A stretch of 64,000 bases of DNA from Pseudomonas azerbaijanoccidentalis (GTDB lineage Bacteria > Pseudomonadota > Gammaproteobacteria > Pseudomonadales > Pseudomonadaceae): contig NZ_JAHSTU010000002.1 in NCBI RefSeq assembly GCF_019145495.1, positions 372,001-436,000 of the forward strand, given 5' to 3'. The notes under the pieces are model-generated. The model was not told the DNA's origin and did not search any database. It saw only the letters and a list, made by a program, of their open reading frames with translations. This document shows positions 1 through 9,576 of the stretch, one piece after another (position 1 is the first letter of the stretch; the number at the start of each line of letters is the position of its first letter). Made by a program: the position numbers and the translations under genes.

Positions 1-2051
1 CCGGCCGTCTGCGTCGCTTGCTGAGCATCATCGTCCTGGGACGCAAGACCCGCGTGCAGTTCTCCGCGCCGATCCACCTGCGCGAGCTGATCGAACACAA
101 CAAGGGCCACGAGCGCACCGTGCGCATGGCCCAGCGCATCCTGCGGGTGCACTTTCGCAACCTGAAGGCCGCGGTGATCGGCCCGGACATTTCCCACCGC
201 CGCAACCTGGTCAAAGGCCTGCTCAACCAGCCACAGGTCAAACAAGCGATCCTCGACGAAGCCGAGCGCGAGAACATCTCGCCGGAAAAAGCCAAGGCCC
301 AGGCCCTGCGCTATGGCAACGAGATCGCTTCGGACTACACCTACACTGCGATCCGTTTTATGGAAGTGGTGCTGAGCTGGTTCTGGAACAAGATCTACGA
401 CGGCATCAAGGTCAACCACATCGAAGGCGTGCAGAAGGTCGCTCAGGGTCACGAAGTGATCTACGTGCCATGCCATCGCAGCCACATCGATTACCTGCTG
501 CTGTCCTATCTGCTGTTCCGTAACGGCCTGACCCCACCGCACATCGCCGCTGGCATAAACCTGAACATGCCGGTGATCGGCGGCCTGCTGCGTCGTGGCG
601 GTGCCTTCTTCATGCGCCGCACGTTCAAGGGCAACCCGCTGTACACCTCGGTGTTCAACGAATACCTGCACACCCTGTTTACCAAAGGTTTTCCGGTGGA
701 GTACTTCGTCGAAGGTGGCCGTTCGCGCACCGGGCGCATGCTGCAACCGAAGACCGGGATGCTGGCGATCACCCTGCGTAGCTTCCTGCGTTCGTCGCGC
801 ATGCCGATCGTGTTCGTGCCGGTTTACATCGGTTACGAGCGCGTGCTGGAAGGCCGGACCTACCTCGGCGAATTGCGCGGTGCGGCGAAGAAGAAAGAGT
901 CGATCTTCGATATTTTCAAAGTCATCGGCGCGCTCAAGCAGCGTTTCGGTCAGGTGGCGGTAAACTTCGGCGAGCCGATCAAACTGGCGGAATTCCTCGA
1001 CAGTGAGCAGCCGGACTGGCGCGAACAGGAACTCGGCCCGCAGTTCAAACCGGCCTGGCTCAACGAAACCACTAACCGTCTCGGCGAAAAGGTCGCGCAG
1101 CATCTGAACGAAGCAGCGGCAATCAACCCGGTCAACCTCGTCGCGCTGGCGCTGCTGTCTACCAGCCGTCTGGCTCTGGATGATCGCGCCATGGCACGCG
1201 TGCTCGACCTGTATCTGGCGCTACTGCGCAAAGTCCCGTATTCGCCGCACACCACCTTGCCGGAAGGCGATGGCCGCACGTTGATCGAACACGTGAAGGA
1301 CATGGATCTGCTGTCCGAGCAGAGCGATGCCCTGGGCAAGATTCTGTATCTGGACGAACAGAACGCCGTCCTGATGACCTACTACCGCAACAACGTTTTG
1401 CACATCTTCGCCCTGCCGGCGCTGCTGGCGAGTTTCTTCCAGAGCGCCTCGCGCATGAGCCGCGAACAAATCCTGCGCTACACCCGCGCGCTGTATCCGT
1501 ACCTGCAAGCCGAGTTGTTCGTTCGCTGGTCGCTGGATGAACTGGATGCGGTGATCGATCAATGGCTGGAAGCCTTCGTCGAACAAGGCCTGTTGCGTTT
1601 CGAAAACGACGTGTACCTGCGCCCGGCACCGAGCTCGCGGCATTTCGTGCTGTTGACGCTGCTGTCGAAAAGCATCGCCCAGACCTTGCAGCGCTTCTAC
1701 ATGACCGTATCCCTATTGCTCAACAGCGGCCAGAACAGCATCAGCGCCGAAGAGCTGGAAGACCTGTGCACGGTCATGGCCCAGCGCCTGTCGATCCTGC
1801 ACGGCCTCAACGCCCCGGAATTCTTCGACAAGAGCCTGTTCCGTCACTTCATCCAGACCCTGCTCGACCTCGACGTGCTCAAGCGCGATGAAGCGGGCAA
1901 GCTCAGCTATCACGAACTGCTCGGCGAACTGGCCGAAGGTGCAGCCAAACGGGTTTTGCCGGCGGATATTCGCCTGTCGATCCGTCAGGTGGCGGTGCAT
2001 CGCAGTGAAGACGCCGCCGATCAACCCGAACCACCGACCCAGACCGTCTAA
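1..2051 (+). CDS. plsB: Glycerol-3-phosphate acyltransferase PlsB, 5'-truncated by the window edge
   Basis: PlsB is the inner-membrane enzyme that transfers an acyl group to position 1 of sn-glycerol-3-phosphate, the first step of phospholipid synthesis. The reading frame is open from base 3 with no start before the window edge, so the N-terminal part is missing; about 680 residues are visible, against roughly 810-835 for the family. The four acyltransferase blocks are present in order: the HX4D motif HRSHIDY near base 474, the FFMRRTF block near base 607, the glycerol-phosphate-binding block EGGRSRTGR near base 708, and the [13 protein letters not shown] block near base 804. The long C-terminal region typical of bacterial PlsB follows. 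In P. aeruginosa plsB also lies near mexJK, which supports the call. Confidence 0.95.
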   Translation, partial: GRLRRLLSIIVLGRKTRVQFSAPIHLRELIEHNKGHERTVRMAQRILRVHFRNLKAAVIGPDISHRRNLVKGLLNQPQVKQAILDEAERENISPEKAKAQALRYGNEIASDYTYTAIRFMEVVLSWFWNKIYDGIKVNHIEGVQKVAQGHEVIYVPCHRSHIDYLLLSYLLFRNGLTPPHIAAGINLNMPVIGGLLRRGGAFFMRRTFKGNPLYTSVFNEYLHTLFTKGFPVEYFVEGGRSRTGRMLQPKTGMLAITLRSFLRSSRMPIVFVPVYIGYERVLEGRTYLGELRGAAKKKESIFDIFKVIGALKQRFGQVAVNFGEPIKLAEFLDSEQPDWREQELGPQFKPAWLNETTNRLGEKVAQHLNEAAAINPVNLVALALLSTSRLALDDRAMARVLDLYLALLRKVPYSPHTTLPEGDGRTLIEHVKDMDLLSEQSDALGKILYLDEQNAVLMTYYRNNVLHIFALPALLASFFQSASRMSREQILRYTRALYPYLQAELFVRWSLDELDAVIDQWLEAFVEQGLLRFENDVYLRPAPSSRHFVLLTLLSKSIAQTLQRFYMTVSLLLNSGQNSISAEELEDLCTVMAQRLSILHGLNAPEFFDKSLFRHFIQTLLDLDVLKRDEAGKLSYHELLGELAEGAAKRVLPADIRLSIRQVAVHRSEDAADQPEPPTQTV

Positions 2052-2059
2052 ATTGATCA

Positions 2060-2084
2060 GGGCACCCGTCGTTTAGGGGTGCCC
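2060..2084 (+). terminator. Stem-loop after plsB
   Basis: GGGCACCC and GGGTGCCC form a perfect 8-bp stem with a 9-nt loop starting 8 bases after the plsB stop. No run of T follows, so it is only a weak candidate for an intrinsic terminator and may instead protect the plsB transcript end. Confidence 0.45.
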
Positions 2085-2104
2085 CTCGATACGGAGATCT
2101 TCCG

Positions 2105-2503
2105 ATGAAAAAACTGTCCCTCATTGCCGCTGCGGTGCTGCTCACAGCCTGCCAGCATCCGACACCAGCACCCAAGGCTTCCCTCGACGGCGAAGTCTTT
2201 TACCTGCAACGCATCGCGCTGCCACCGAACGCGGTGCTTAGCGTCAGCCTGCAAGACATCTCGCTGGCCGATGCCCCGGCGAAGGTCATCGACGAACAGC
2301 GAGGCACCGTCAAAGGTCAGGTACCCTTGGCGTTTCATCTGAGCTACGACCCGTTAAAGGTCGAGCCCAACCACCGTTACTCGGTCAGTGCCCGCATTGA
2401 AGTCGACGGTCAGTTGATGTTCATCACCACCGAAAATCATGCCGTGCGACTGGACGGTTCCGATCCACAGCCAGTGAAGGTCCGTGTCGACCCGGCCCGC
2501 TGA
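2105..2503 (+). CDS. YbaY/YscW-family lipoprotein
   Basis: A 132-residue small lipoprotein. The N-terminus has a basic start, a short hydrophobic stretch and the lipobox LLTAC, so Cys16 is the likely lipidated residue. The rest is a single beta-rich domain like the YbaY/YscW lipoprotein family (conserved pattern around GEVFYLQRIALPPNAVLSV). Its role in the envelope is not known; YscW-type members act as pilotins or chaperones for secretins, but nothing here points to a secretin partner. An ATG is preceded by a purine-rich GGAG site. It follows plsB in the same direction after a stem-loop. Confidence 0.8.
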   Translation: MKKLSLIAAAVLLTACQHPTPAPKASLDGEVFYLQRIALPPNAVLSVSLQDISLADAPAKVIDEQRGTVKGQVPLAFHLSYDPLKVEPNHRYSVSARIEVDGQLMFITTENHAVRLDGSDPQPVKVRVDPAR

Positions 2504-2530
2504 GTGTCTTTTTCGATAAAGGAAGTTGCC

Positions 2531-3220
2531 ATGTTCCGCCCTACCCTACGCGTCGCCGGCCTGTGTGCAGGTTTGATGATTTCCGCCAGCGCCCTAGCGC
2601 TGTCCCTCAGCGACCTGTCACAAAAAGACGCCACCGGCGGGCTCAAGGACGCTTTGACCCAAGGCGCACAACTGGCCGTGAAACAACTTGGCACCCCGGG
2701 TGGTTTCAGCAACAACCCGGATGTGAAAATCGAACTGCCGGGCAAGTTGGGCAAAGTCGCCAGCAAAATGAAACAGTTCGGCATGGGTGACCAGGTCGAT
2801 CAACTGGAAACCAGCATGAACAAAGCCGCGGAAACCGCCGTGACCCAGGCCCAGCCGATCCTCGTGGATGCGGTGAAGAAAATGTCCGTAGAAGATGCCA
2901 AGGGCATCCTCAGCGGCGGCAACGATTCGGCGACCCAGTACTTGAACAAAACCAGCCGTGAACAGATCCGCGCCAAGTTCCTGCCGATCGTCAAACAAGC
3001 CACCGATCAGGTCGGGTTGGCCAAGCAATACAACACGTTTGCCGGTCAGGCAGCGACCATGGGCGTGGTCGATGCGAAGAACGCCAACGTCGAAAACTAC
3101 GTGACTGAACAGGCGTTGAATGGCTTGTTCGAAATGATCGGTAAACAGGAAGAAACCATCCGCCAGAACCCGGCGGCTGCGGCGACCAGTTTGGCGAAGA
3201 AGGTGTTTGGCACGCTCTGA
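2531..3220 (+). CDS. DUF4197 domain-containing exported protein
   Basis: A 229-residue protein with a signal peptide (hydrophobic stretch ending at SALALSLSD) followed by one DUF4197 domain: a helical, Lys/Gln-rich body with the characteristic start LSDLSQKDATGGLKDAL. The function of the family is unknown; it is expected in the periplasm. The ATG at 2531 was chosen because AAAGGAAG lies just ahead of it; an upstream in-frame GTG at 2504 has no good ribosome site and would destroy the signal peptide. It follows the lipoprotein gene by 27 bases and is probably co-transcribed with it. Confidence 0.85.
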   Translation: MFRPTLRVAGLCAGLMISASALALSLSDLSQKDATGGLKDALTQGAQLAVKQLGTPGGFSNNPDVKIELPGKLGKVASKMKQFGMGDQVDQLETSMNKAAETAVTQAQPILVDAVKKMSVEDAKGILSGGNDSATQYLNKTSREQIRAKFLPIVKQATDQVGLAKQYNTFAGQAATMGVVDAKNANVENYVTEQALNGLFEMIGKQEETIRQNPAAAATSLAKKVFGTL

Positions 3221-3234
3221 TCACAACACAAAAC

Positions 3235-3328
3235 CTGTAGGAATGAGCCCGCTCGCGATTGCGGTGTGTCAGTCAACGTTCAAGTCGACTGTCATGACCT
3301 CATCGCCAGCAGGCTGGCTCCCACAATG
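3235..3328. repeat. REPIN-like repeat pair, GGCTGGCTCCCAC family
   Basis: Two oppositely oriented palindromic cores (CCCGCTCGCGATTGCGG and CATCGCCAGCAGGCTGGC) separated by a short inner inverted repeat. It sits between the DUF4197 gene and the 3' end of the Fic gene. The right core plus CTCCCACAAT is repeated on the other side of the Fic gene. Confidence 0.75.
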
Positions 3329-3330
3329 GT

Positions 3331-4677
3331 TCAAGACACGGAAACCGACCGCAAAAAATACACCCACTCCCGCCCCATCTTGCGCATCTCAAACAACTTC
3401 AGCGCCACCAACCCATTCAACGTGGCCGACGCCGTGTTGTACGAACACCCCAGATTCTCCTTCACATTGTTCACCGTAAACTCCTTGGCCATTCCGCTTT
3501 TGGCCACTTGAAACAACGCCCGTTGTTTCTCGCTCAACTGGTCGAGAAAACCACTCTCACGCAACCAGAGATCAAATTGTTCGGCATCGATGAGGCTTTT
3601 GCGATAAGCCTCGGTGAACCGATCGACCGCCCTCAATACGATCGAACACTGGAAATCGATGAAGTACGTCAAGTCCAGATCATCCGCCTCGGTATCCAGA
3701 TAAGAGCGGCCGTACTTCACTGGAGCTTTGCGCAGCAGGATGCTGATGGCGATATAGCGGAACGCCGAAAAATCATTCTTGAACATGAACCAATAGAACA
3801 GTGCCCGTGCGACCCGGCCGTTGCCATCGCGGAAAGGGTGTTCGTAGCCCAGGGCAAAATGCAGCGCGAAGCCTTTGATCAAAGGATGCAGGTAATCCGA
3901 ATGATGGGGGCTGGCATGTAATTGATTGATCCACTCCACCAACACCTGCAGACGTGACACAAGACCAACAGCAGGCGGCGGCGTATGAACAGTGTTGCCC
4001 TCGCCGTCCTGCACCACTACATCATCATTGCGCCTGAAGGCTCCCGGCGAATACCGCGCATCATCGATACCCTCGACACCCACACGATGCATCTGCGCGA
4101 TCAACTCAACGCTCAGAGGCTCATATCGTTGTTCCCAGGCGAAGTTCATCATCTTGAAATTGCCGATCACCATCCGCTCATCCACTGTGCGCGGCAGGCG
4201 ATGAAGCTTGAGCATGTCCTTGGCAACACGTGTCGTGGTGGCTGCGCCCTCAAGTTGGCTGCTGCTGATGGCTTCGTCTTCGATCAGGTCATCGAGCAAG
4301 TAACTGAAATGCGCCCGCTCGCCGATCTGGCCGGTCATGTACTCAAGTACAGCGGTTGTCGTTTGCCGGTCTACCGCAGAAATAGCTTTCTGCGCTTGCG
4401 GCGTCAGCACAAATTGCAACCACCGAGGCGGTTCTCCCAAGGGTAAAAGCTTAAGGTACTGCGCAGTGCGGGCTTTCTTGACCAAGGCCCAACACAGGTT
4501 CGAATCCAGCCCAGGCGCCCAGCGATAACGCAACGCATCGAATGGCAGATACCGCCCCTGATCATCCAGAGGTTTAAGCAGAGCGAGATAGTCCGACAGG
4601 CGTTCCTTGTTCGGTGACTGCCCGAGCCGATCAAATACCGGGTCGGATCTTCCCCGCAATGTGGGTGGGTTTTTCAT
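3331..4677 (-). CDS. Fic-domain protein (predicted AMP-transferase)
   Basis: A 448-residue Fic protein. The catalytic motif HPFRDGNGRVARA is intact (His for catalysis, DGNGR for nucleotide phosphate binding), so transfer of AMP or a related group to hydroxyl side chains of a target protein is expected. About 100 residues upstream the motif SSQLEG matches the S/TxxxE(G/N) inhibitory helix, placing it with the autoinhibited N-terminal (class II) Fic enzymes. The C-terminal part looks like a winged-helix DNA-binding domain (FTVNNVKENLGCSYNTAS). The ATG at 4677 gives the usual N-terminus; an upstream in-frame start at 4803 would add 42 unlike residues. No antitoxin gene is adjacent. The gene lies between repeats of the same family and is absent from the P. 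aeruginosa order as I know it, which suggests insertion. Confidence 0.88.
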   Translation of the reverse strand: MKNPPTLRGRSDPVFDRLGQSPNKERLSDYLALLKPLDDQGRYLPFDALRYRWAPGLDSNLCWALVKKARTAQYLKLLPLGEPPRWLQFVLTPQAQKAISAVDRQTTTAVLEYMTGQIGERAHFSYLLDDLIEDEAISSSQLEGAATTTRVAKDMLKLHRLPRTVDERMVIGNFKMMNFAWEQRYEPLSVELIAQMHRVGVEGIDDARYSPGAFRRNDDVVVQDGEGNTVHTPPPAVGLVSRLQVLVEWINQLHASPHHSDYLHPLIKGFALHFALGYEHPFRDGNGRVARALFYWFMFKNDFSAFRYIAISILLRKAPVKYGRSYLDTEADDLDLTYFIDFQCSIVLRAVDRFTEAYRKSLIDAEQFDLWLRESGFLDQLSEKQRALFQVAKSGMAKEFTVNNVKENLGCSYNTASATLNGLVALKLFEMRKMGREWVYFLRSVSVS

Positions 4678-4807
4678 CGGGGTTGTCTCGAATGCCTGAG
4701 AACCGAATTGACAATGGCAGTTAAAGGCTAGAGATCGTCCTTCTGACGGACAACCTGAAAGTGTTGTGGGAATGGTCTGAATGTTTGATTGGGCAATAAA
4801 CATTGTT

Positions 4808-4960
4808 GGCTGTCAGGCCGTCATCGCCAGCAGGCTGGCTCCCACAATTGGTATCGGTAAATCTGCTGAAAATTGATTGGCTGTCAGGCCGCCATCGCCA
4901 GCAGGCTGGCTCCCACAATTGGTATCGGTAAATCTGCTGAAAATTGATTGGCTGTCAGGC
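4808..4960. repeat. 71-bp tandem repeat with REP core
   Basis: Two full copies of a 71-base unit start at 4808 and 4879, and a third start at 4950 breaks off after about 10 bases before jumping to the CTCCCACAG end of the core. The units differ at only one or two bases. Each contains the palindromic core CCATCGCCAGCAGGCTGGC found in other repeats of the window. Confidence 0.9.
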
Positions 4961-4968
4961 TCCCACAG

Positions 4969-5310
4969 AAAAGCAAAGCGGCGTACACCCCTGCTCTTCC
5001 CCACTCCACAGGCCGAGCGTTAGCTCGCCTGCCGCTCTTGATCCACCCGCCCCATCGGCAGGCTGAGTGGAGGCATTTATCCGGGGGGGAGGCGCGCAGC
5101 GCCGTGCGGCGAAGCCGCACACATCGAGAGGAGGTTGAAGCGAAGCCAACCGGAGGCGATGCCCCCGGATGAATGCCGGAGCGAAGGAACACCGAGCCTT
5201 AGCGAGGGGCCGTACGTAAGGGGCGAGCGTTTTTTTGGTTACTTTTTTTAGGCGCTTGTAAAAAAAGTGACTCGCCGTAAGGGCGAAACCCTAAGCCGCC
5301 GTTACCGCAG
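4969..5310. repeat. Non-coding structured repeat element
   Basis: No credible gene is seen between 4969 and 5364; open frames here are low-complexity and do not resemble proteins. The stretch contains nested inverted repeats: outer arms at 5074-5088 and 5161-5175 (CATTTATCCGGGGG against GCCCCCGGATGAATG), an inner perfect hairpin GTGCGGC-GAA-GCCGCAC at 5104-5120, a smaller GGTTG/CAACC hairpin just after it, then a T-run/A-run hairpin (GTTACTTTTTTT against AAAAAAAGTGAC) and TCGCC-GTAA-GGGCGA. From general knowledge very similar sequence recurs in many P. fluorescens-group genomes. Confidence 0.6.
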
Positions 5311-5364
5311 CAACGGATATGTACTCAACCACCCCACAGCATGGTCGGCCCAGAGGCCGCCAAG

Positions 5365-8300
5365 TCAAACGCTCTCTTTCTTAACCCGAAACCAGGCAGC
5401 ATAAAGAGCCGGCAAAAACAGCAACGTCAACGCCGTCGCCACAATCAACCCCCCCATGATCGCCACCGCCATCGGCCCGAAAAACACACTGCGCGACAGC
5501 GGAATCATCGCCAGCACCGCCGCCAGCGCCGTCAACACAATGGGCCGGAACCGCCGCACCGTCGCCTCGATGATCGCCTGCCAAGGCTTGAGCCCCGCCG
5601 CGATATCCTGCTCGATCTGGTCCACCAGAATCACCGAGTTACGCATGATCATCCCTGACAACGCGATGGTCCCGAGCATGGCCACGAAGCCAAACGGCTG
5701 ACGGAACACCATCAAGAACAGCGTCACCCCGATCAGCCCCAACGGCGCCGTCAGAAACACCATCGCCGTGCGCGAAAAGCTGCGCAATTGCAGCATCAGC
5801 AAGGTCAACACCACAACGATGAACAACGGCACCCCGGCCTTCACCGAATTCTGCCCACGGGCGGAATCCTCGACCGTACCGCCGACATCCAGCAAATAAC
5901 CGTCCGGCAATTCAGCGCGGATCGGATCAAGCGTCGGCATGATCTGCTGCACCAGCGTCGCCGGTTGCTCCTTGCCATAAATGTCGGCACGAACGGTCAC
6001 GTTCGGCAAGCGGTTACGGTGCCAGATCACGCCCTCTTCAAAGCCGTACTCCAGCGTCGCAATCTGCGAAAGCGCCACGCTGCGACCGTTGTCGGTCGGC
6101 ACCGCCAGGCTAGGCAGCAACGACAGCTCGGTACGCTCATGCAACGTGCCGCGCAGCAGGATCTCGATCAACTCGTTGTCTTCGCGGTACTGGCTGACAC
6201 TGGAACCGGTCAGTGAGCTCTGCAAAAACTTCGACAGATTTGCGGTACTCACGCCAAGTGCCCGAGCGCGGTCCTGATCGATGTTCAGGTACACGACTTT
6301 GCTCGGCTCTTCCCAATCCAGATGCACATTGACCACATGCGGGTTCTCACGAACCTTGGTCGCGACTTTACGCGCCAGCGCCCGAACTTCTTCGATGTGT
6401 TCGCCCGTCACCCGGAACTGCACCGGGTAACCCACTGGCGGGCCGTTTTCCAGACGCGTGACCCGCGAGCGCAAGACCGGGAATTGCTCGTTCAGCGTGG
6501 CAATCAACCAGGTGCGCAGGCTCTCGCGCTCCTCGATGGTTTTCGCCAACACCACAAATTGGGCGAAGCTCGCGGCAGGCAGCTGCTGATCCAGCGGCAG
6601 GTAAAAGCGCGGCGAACCGGTGCCGACATAAGCCACGTAATTGTCGATGCCGGCTTTGTCCTTGAGCAGCGCTTCGAGGCGTTTGACCTCATCGGCGGTG
6701 TTGCTCAGGGACGCGCCTTCAGCCAGTTTCAGGTCGACCATCAACTCCAGTCGGCCGGATGCCGGGAAGAACTGTTGCGGCACAAAACGGAACAGCACGA
6801 TGGAAGCAATGAACAGCACCACGGTGGCGGTGATCACTGTTTTACGCCAGCGCACGCACCATTCCACCAGGCGTCGAACACGCTGATAAAACGGAGTCGC
6901 GTAAGGGTCGGGTTGGCCGGCACCGTGTTTGGCGGCATGAATTTTCGCCAGGTCCGGCAGGAGTTTTTCCCCCAGATACGGCACGAACAACACCGCTGCC
7001 ACCCACGACGCCAACAGCGCGATGGTGACCACTTCGAAGATCGAACGGGTGTACTCGCCAGTGCCCGATTGCGCCGTGGCAATCGGCAGGAAACCGGCCG
7101 CGGTGATCAGCGTACCGGTGAGCATCGGGAACGCGGTGCTGGTCCAGGCGTAGCTGGCGGCTTTGATCCGATCGAAGCCCTGCTCCATTTTGATCGCCAT
7201 CATTTCTACGGCGATGATCGCGTCGTCCACCAACAGGCCCAAGGCCAGTACCAATGCGCCGAGGGAAATCTTGTGCAGGCCGATGCCCAGGTAATACATG
7301 CAGGCGAAGGTCATCGCCAACACCAGCGGAATCGCCAGCGCGACCACCATGCCGGTGCGCACACCGAGGGAGAAAAAACTCACCAGCAATACAATCGCCA
7401 GCGCTTCCACCAGCACCTGGACGAACTCGCCGACACCGGTTTTCACCGCGGCGGGCTGATCGGACACCTTGCGCAGTTGCATGCCGGCCGGGAGGTTTTT
7501 CTGGATGCGGTCGAACTCGACTTCCAGCGCCTTGCCCAGCACCAGAATGTCGCCACCGTCCTTCATCGCCACCGCAAGACCAATGGCGTTTTCAGCCATG
7601 AAGCGCATGCGCGGTGCCGGTGGATCGTTAAATCCACGGCGCACATCGGCCACATCGGAGATGCGGAAGGTCCGGTCACCGACCCGTATCGGGAAGTTTT
7701 TTATCTCATCGACAGTCTGAAAATTCCCCGAGACCCGTAGCTGCAATCGCTCGCTGCTGGTTTCGAAGAAGCCAGCGGTGGACACCGCGTTCTGTTCTTC
7801 AAGCGCCTGCTGCACCGCCGCCAACGGCAAGCCGAGGGTGGCGAGTTTGACGTTGGAGAGTTCGATCCAGATTTTTTCGTCCTGCAGCCCGAGCAGTTCG
7901 ACCTTGCCGACATCCTTGACCCGTTGCAGCTGGATCTGGATGCGGTCCGCGTAATCCTTGAGCACGGCGTAGTCGAAACCATCGCCGGTCAATGCGTAGA
8001 TGTTGCCGAAGGTGGTGCCGAATTCATCGTTGAAAAACGGCCCCTGAATGCCCGGTGGCAAGGTATGGCGAATGTCGCTGACCTTCTTGCGCACTTGATA
8101 CCAAAGCTCCGGGATATCCACCGAGTGCATGGAGTCACGGGCAATGAACGTGACCTGGGATTCGCCCGGTCGGGAGAACGAGACGATGCGTTCGTACTCG
8201 CCGGTTTCCATCAGTTTCTTTTCAATGCGCTCGGTGACCTGGCGCGAGACTTCCTGCGCGGTCGCCCCCGGCCAATTGGTTCGAATCACCATGGCCTTGA

Positions 8301-8430
8301 AGGTAAAGGGCGGGTCTTCGCTCTGGCCAAGCTTGGTGTAGGACAGTGCGCCGACGATTGCCAGCAAAAGCATCAGGAACAGTACGATCTGGCGATTGCG
8401 CAGCGCCCAGGCGGAAAGATTGAAACCCAT
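5365..8430 (-). CDS. mexK: RND efflux transporter inner-membrane pump MexK
   Basis: A 1021-residue RND permease, the proton-driven inner-membrane part of a tripartite drug efflux pump. It shows the usual duplicated layout: an N-terminal membrane helix, a large periplasmic porter loop, a block of membrane helices carrying the proton-relay segment GLLVDDAIIAVEMM, a second periplasmic loop, and a final membrane block ending in LFLPALYAAWF. The N-terminal sequence and the neighbours (membrane-fusion gene just upstream, divergent TetR gene, plsB nearby) match mexK of P. aeruginosa, whose pump exports tetracycline, erythromycin and triclosan with OprM or OpmH. No outer-membrane channel gene is present here, as expected for MexJK. 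It starts 6 bases after mexJ. Confidence 0.9.
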   Translation of the reverse strand: MGFNLSAWALRNRQIVLFLMLLLAIVGALSYTKLGQSEDPPFTFKAMVIRTNWPGATAQEVSRQVTERIEKKLMETGEYERIVSFSRPGESQVTFIARDSMHSVDIPELWYQVRKKVSDIRHTLPPGIQGPFFNDEFGTTFGNIYALTGDGFDYAVLKDYADRIQIQLQRVKDVGKVELLGLQDEKIWIELSNVKLATLGLPLAAVQQALEEQNAVSTAGFFETSSERLQLRVSGNFQTVDEIKNFPIRVGDRTFRISDVADVRRGFNDPPAPRMRFMAENAIGLAVAMKDGGDILVLGKALEVEFDRIQKNLPAGMQLRKVSDQPAAVKTGVGEFVQVLVEALAIVLLVSFFSLGVRTGMVVALAIPLVLAMTFACMYYLGIGLHKISLGALVLALGLLVDDAIIAVEMMAIKMEQGFDRIKAASYAWTSTAFPMLTGTLITAAGFLPIATAQSGTGEYTRSIFEVVTIALLASWVAAVLFVPYLGEKLLPDLAKIHAAKHGAGQPDPYATPFYQRVRRLVEWCVRWRKTVITATVVLFIASIVLFRFVPQQFFPASGRLELMVDLKLAEGASLSNTADEVKRLEALLKDKAGIDNYVAYVGTGSPRFYLPLDQQLPAASFAQFVVLAKTIEERESLRTWLIATLNEQFPVLRSRVTRLENGPPVGYPVQFRVTGEHIEEVRALARKVATKVRENPHVVNVHLDWEEPSKVVYLNIDQDRARALGVSTANLSKFLQSSLTGSSVSQYREDNELIEILLRGTLHERTELSLLPSLAVPTDNGRSVALSQIATLEYGFEEGVIWHRNRLPNVTVRADIYGKEQPATLVQQIMPTLDPIRAELPDGYLLDVGGTVEDSARGQNSVKAGVPLFIVVVLTLLMLQLRSFSRTAMVFLTAPLGLIGVTLFLMVFRQPFGFVAMLGTIALSGMIMRNSVILVDQIEQDIAAGLKPWQAIIEATVRRFRPIVLTALAAVLAMIPLSRSVFFGPMAVAIMGGLIVATALTLLFLPALYAAWFRVKKESV

Positions 8431-8436
8431 CGGGGA

Positions 8437-9537
8437 TTACTCCTTGTCCGCCAGATTGACCACGCGGTTGGAACGATCCACCGGGCGCACTTGTTGCCCG
8501 TCGAGCAGCACATGGACGCCGGCGGCCACTACCCAGTCGCTGGCGTTGAGGCCTTCGAGCACCGGGACAGTTTTCTCGCCGAAGGCTCCGACCCGCACCG
8601 GGGTCCTCTTCAAGGTGTTGTTGGCGCTGACGACCCAAACATAAGTCACGCCGTTTTCTGCCGTCAGTGCAGAAAGCGGCACTGACAACGGCACCGCTTC
8701 GGCGGTCTGCACGAACACCCGGGCGCTCTGGCCAAGTTCGGCCGCGACCTTGCCACCGGTGAATGCGATGCGAGCGGCGAAGGTGCGGGACTTTGGATCG
8801 GCCGCAGGCGACAGTTCACGAATACGCCCGGCGAGACGCTGATCCGGTTGCGTCCACAGTTCCACCGCCACTGGCTGACCCACCTTGAAACGGCCAAAGC
8901 TCTGTTCCGGCAGGCTGATCAAGACTTCTCGCTCGCCATCGGTGGCCAGGGTAAACACCGTTTGCCCTGCTGCGACGACTTGCCCGACTTCCACCGCACG
9001 CTTGGCCACGACGCCGTCCTGCGGCGCACGCAGTACCGCGTAGCTGGCCTGATTGGACGACACGTTGAGTTCGGCTTTGATTTGTTTGAGACGCGCTTCA
9101 CCGGAGCGGTAAAGGTTTTCGTGATTGTCGTACTGCGAGCGGCTGACCAGCTGACGATCCATCAGGGTTTTGTAGCGATCACGCTCGGCACGCACCATGT
9201 TCAGGTTGGCTTCGGCGGCAGCGACCTGGGCGCGGGTGGCCTCCAGTTGCAGGCGCACGTCCTGGGGATCGAGTTCGGCCAGCGGTTGATCGGCCTTGAC
9301 CCGCTGCCCTTCATCGACCAGTCGTCGGCTGACTTTGCCGCCGATGCGAAACGCCAGATCCGGCTCATAGCGGGCACGGACTTCACCGGGATAGCTTTCC
9401 ATGGCCTGCGCCGAGGGCTCTGGCTGGATCACCATGGCCGGTCGCACGCTGACTTGCGGCGCCTCTTCGTGACCACACGCAGTCAATAAAAACGCCAGGG
9501 TGACTGGCAATGCGAGGGGCAAGGCATAGCGGAACAT
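8437..9537 (-). CDS. mexJ: RND efflux membrane-fusion protein MexJ
   Basis: A 366-residue periplasmic adaptor (HlyD/AcrA family) that links the pump MexK to an outer-membrane channel. The signal peptide ends in the lipobox LLTAC, so it should be anchored by a lipidated Cys21. Behind it come the barrel-sandwich (lipoyl-like) halves RIGGKVSRRLVDEGQRVKADQPLAELDP and RAPQDGVVAKRAVEVGQVV, a coiled-coil hairpin between them, and a C-terminal beta-barrel region. It is first in a two-gene operon with mexK, divergent from mexL, and its promoter region contains the predicted MexL operator. Confidence 0.9.
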   Translation of the reverse strand: MFRYALPLALPVTLAFLLTACGHEEAPQVSVRPAMVIQPEPSAQAMESYPGEVRARYEPDLAFRIGGKVSRRLVDEGQRVKADQPLAELDPQDVRLQLEATRAQVAAAEANLNMVRAERDRYKTLMDRQLVSRSQYDNHENLYRSGEARLKQIKAELNVSSNQASYAVLRAPQDGVVAKRAVEVGQVVAAGQTVFTLATDGEREVLISLPEQSFGRFKVGQPVAVELWTQPDQRLAGRIRELSPAADPKSRTFAARIAFTGGKVAAELGQSARVFVQTAEAVPLSVPLSALTAENGVTYVWVVSANNTLKRTPVRVGAFGEKTVPVLEGLNASDWVVAAGVHVLLDGQQVRPVDRSNRVVNLADKE

Positions 9538-9576
9538 GGTGAAGGACCTTTCGCTAATGGTGCTTGGAATAATTAT

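Noticed and set aside
4721..5192. Several overlapping open frames on both strands in the repeat region
   Set aside because: They run through tandem repeats and hairpins, have no ribosome sites, and show low-complexity Arg/Ser/Pro-rich translations.
6322..7740. A 472-residue plus-strand frame opposite mexK
   Set aside because: It is the antisense shadow of a strongly conserved RND pump gene; His/Gln/Arg-rich composition shows codon-bias artefact.
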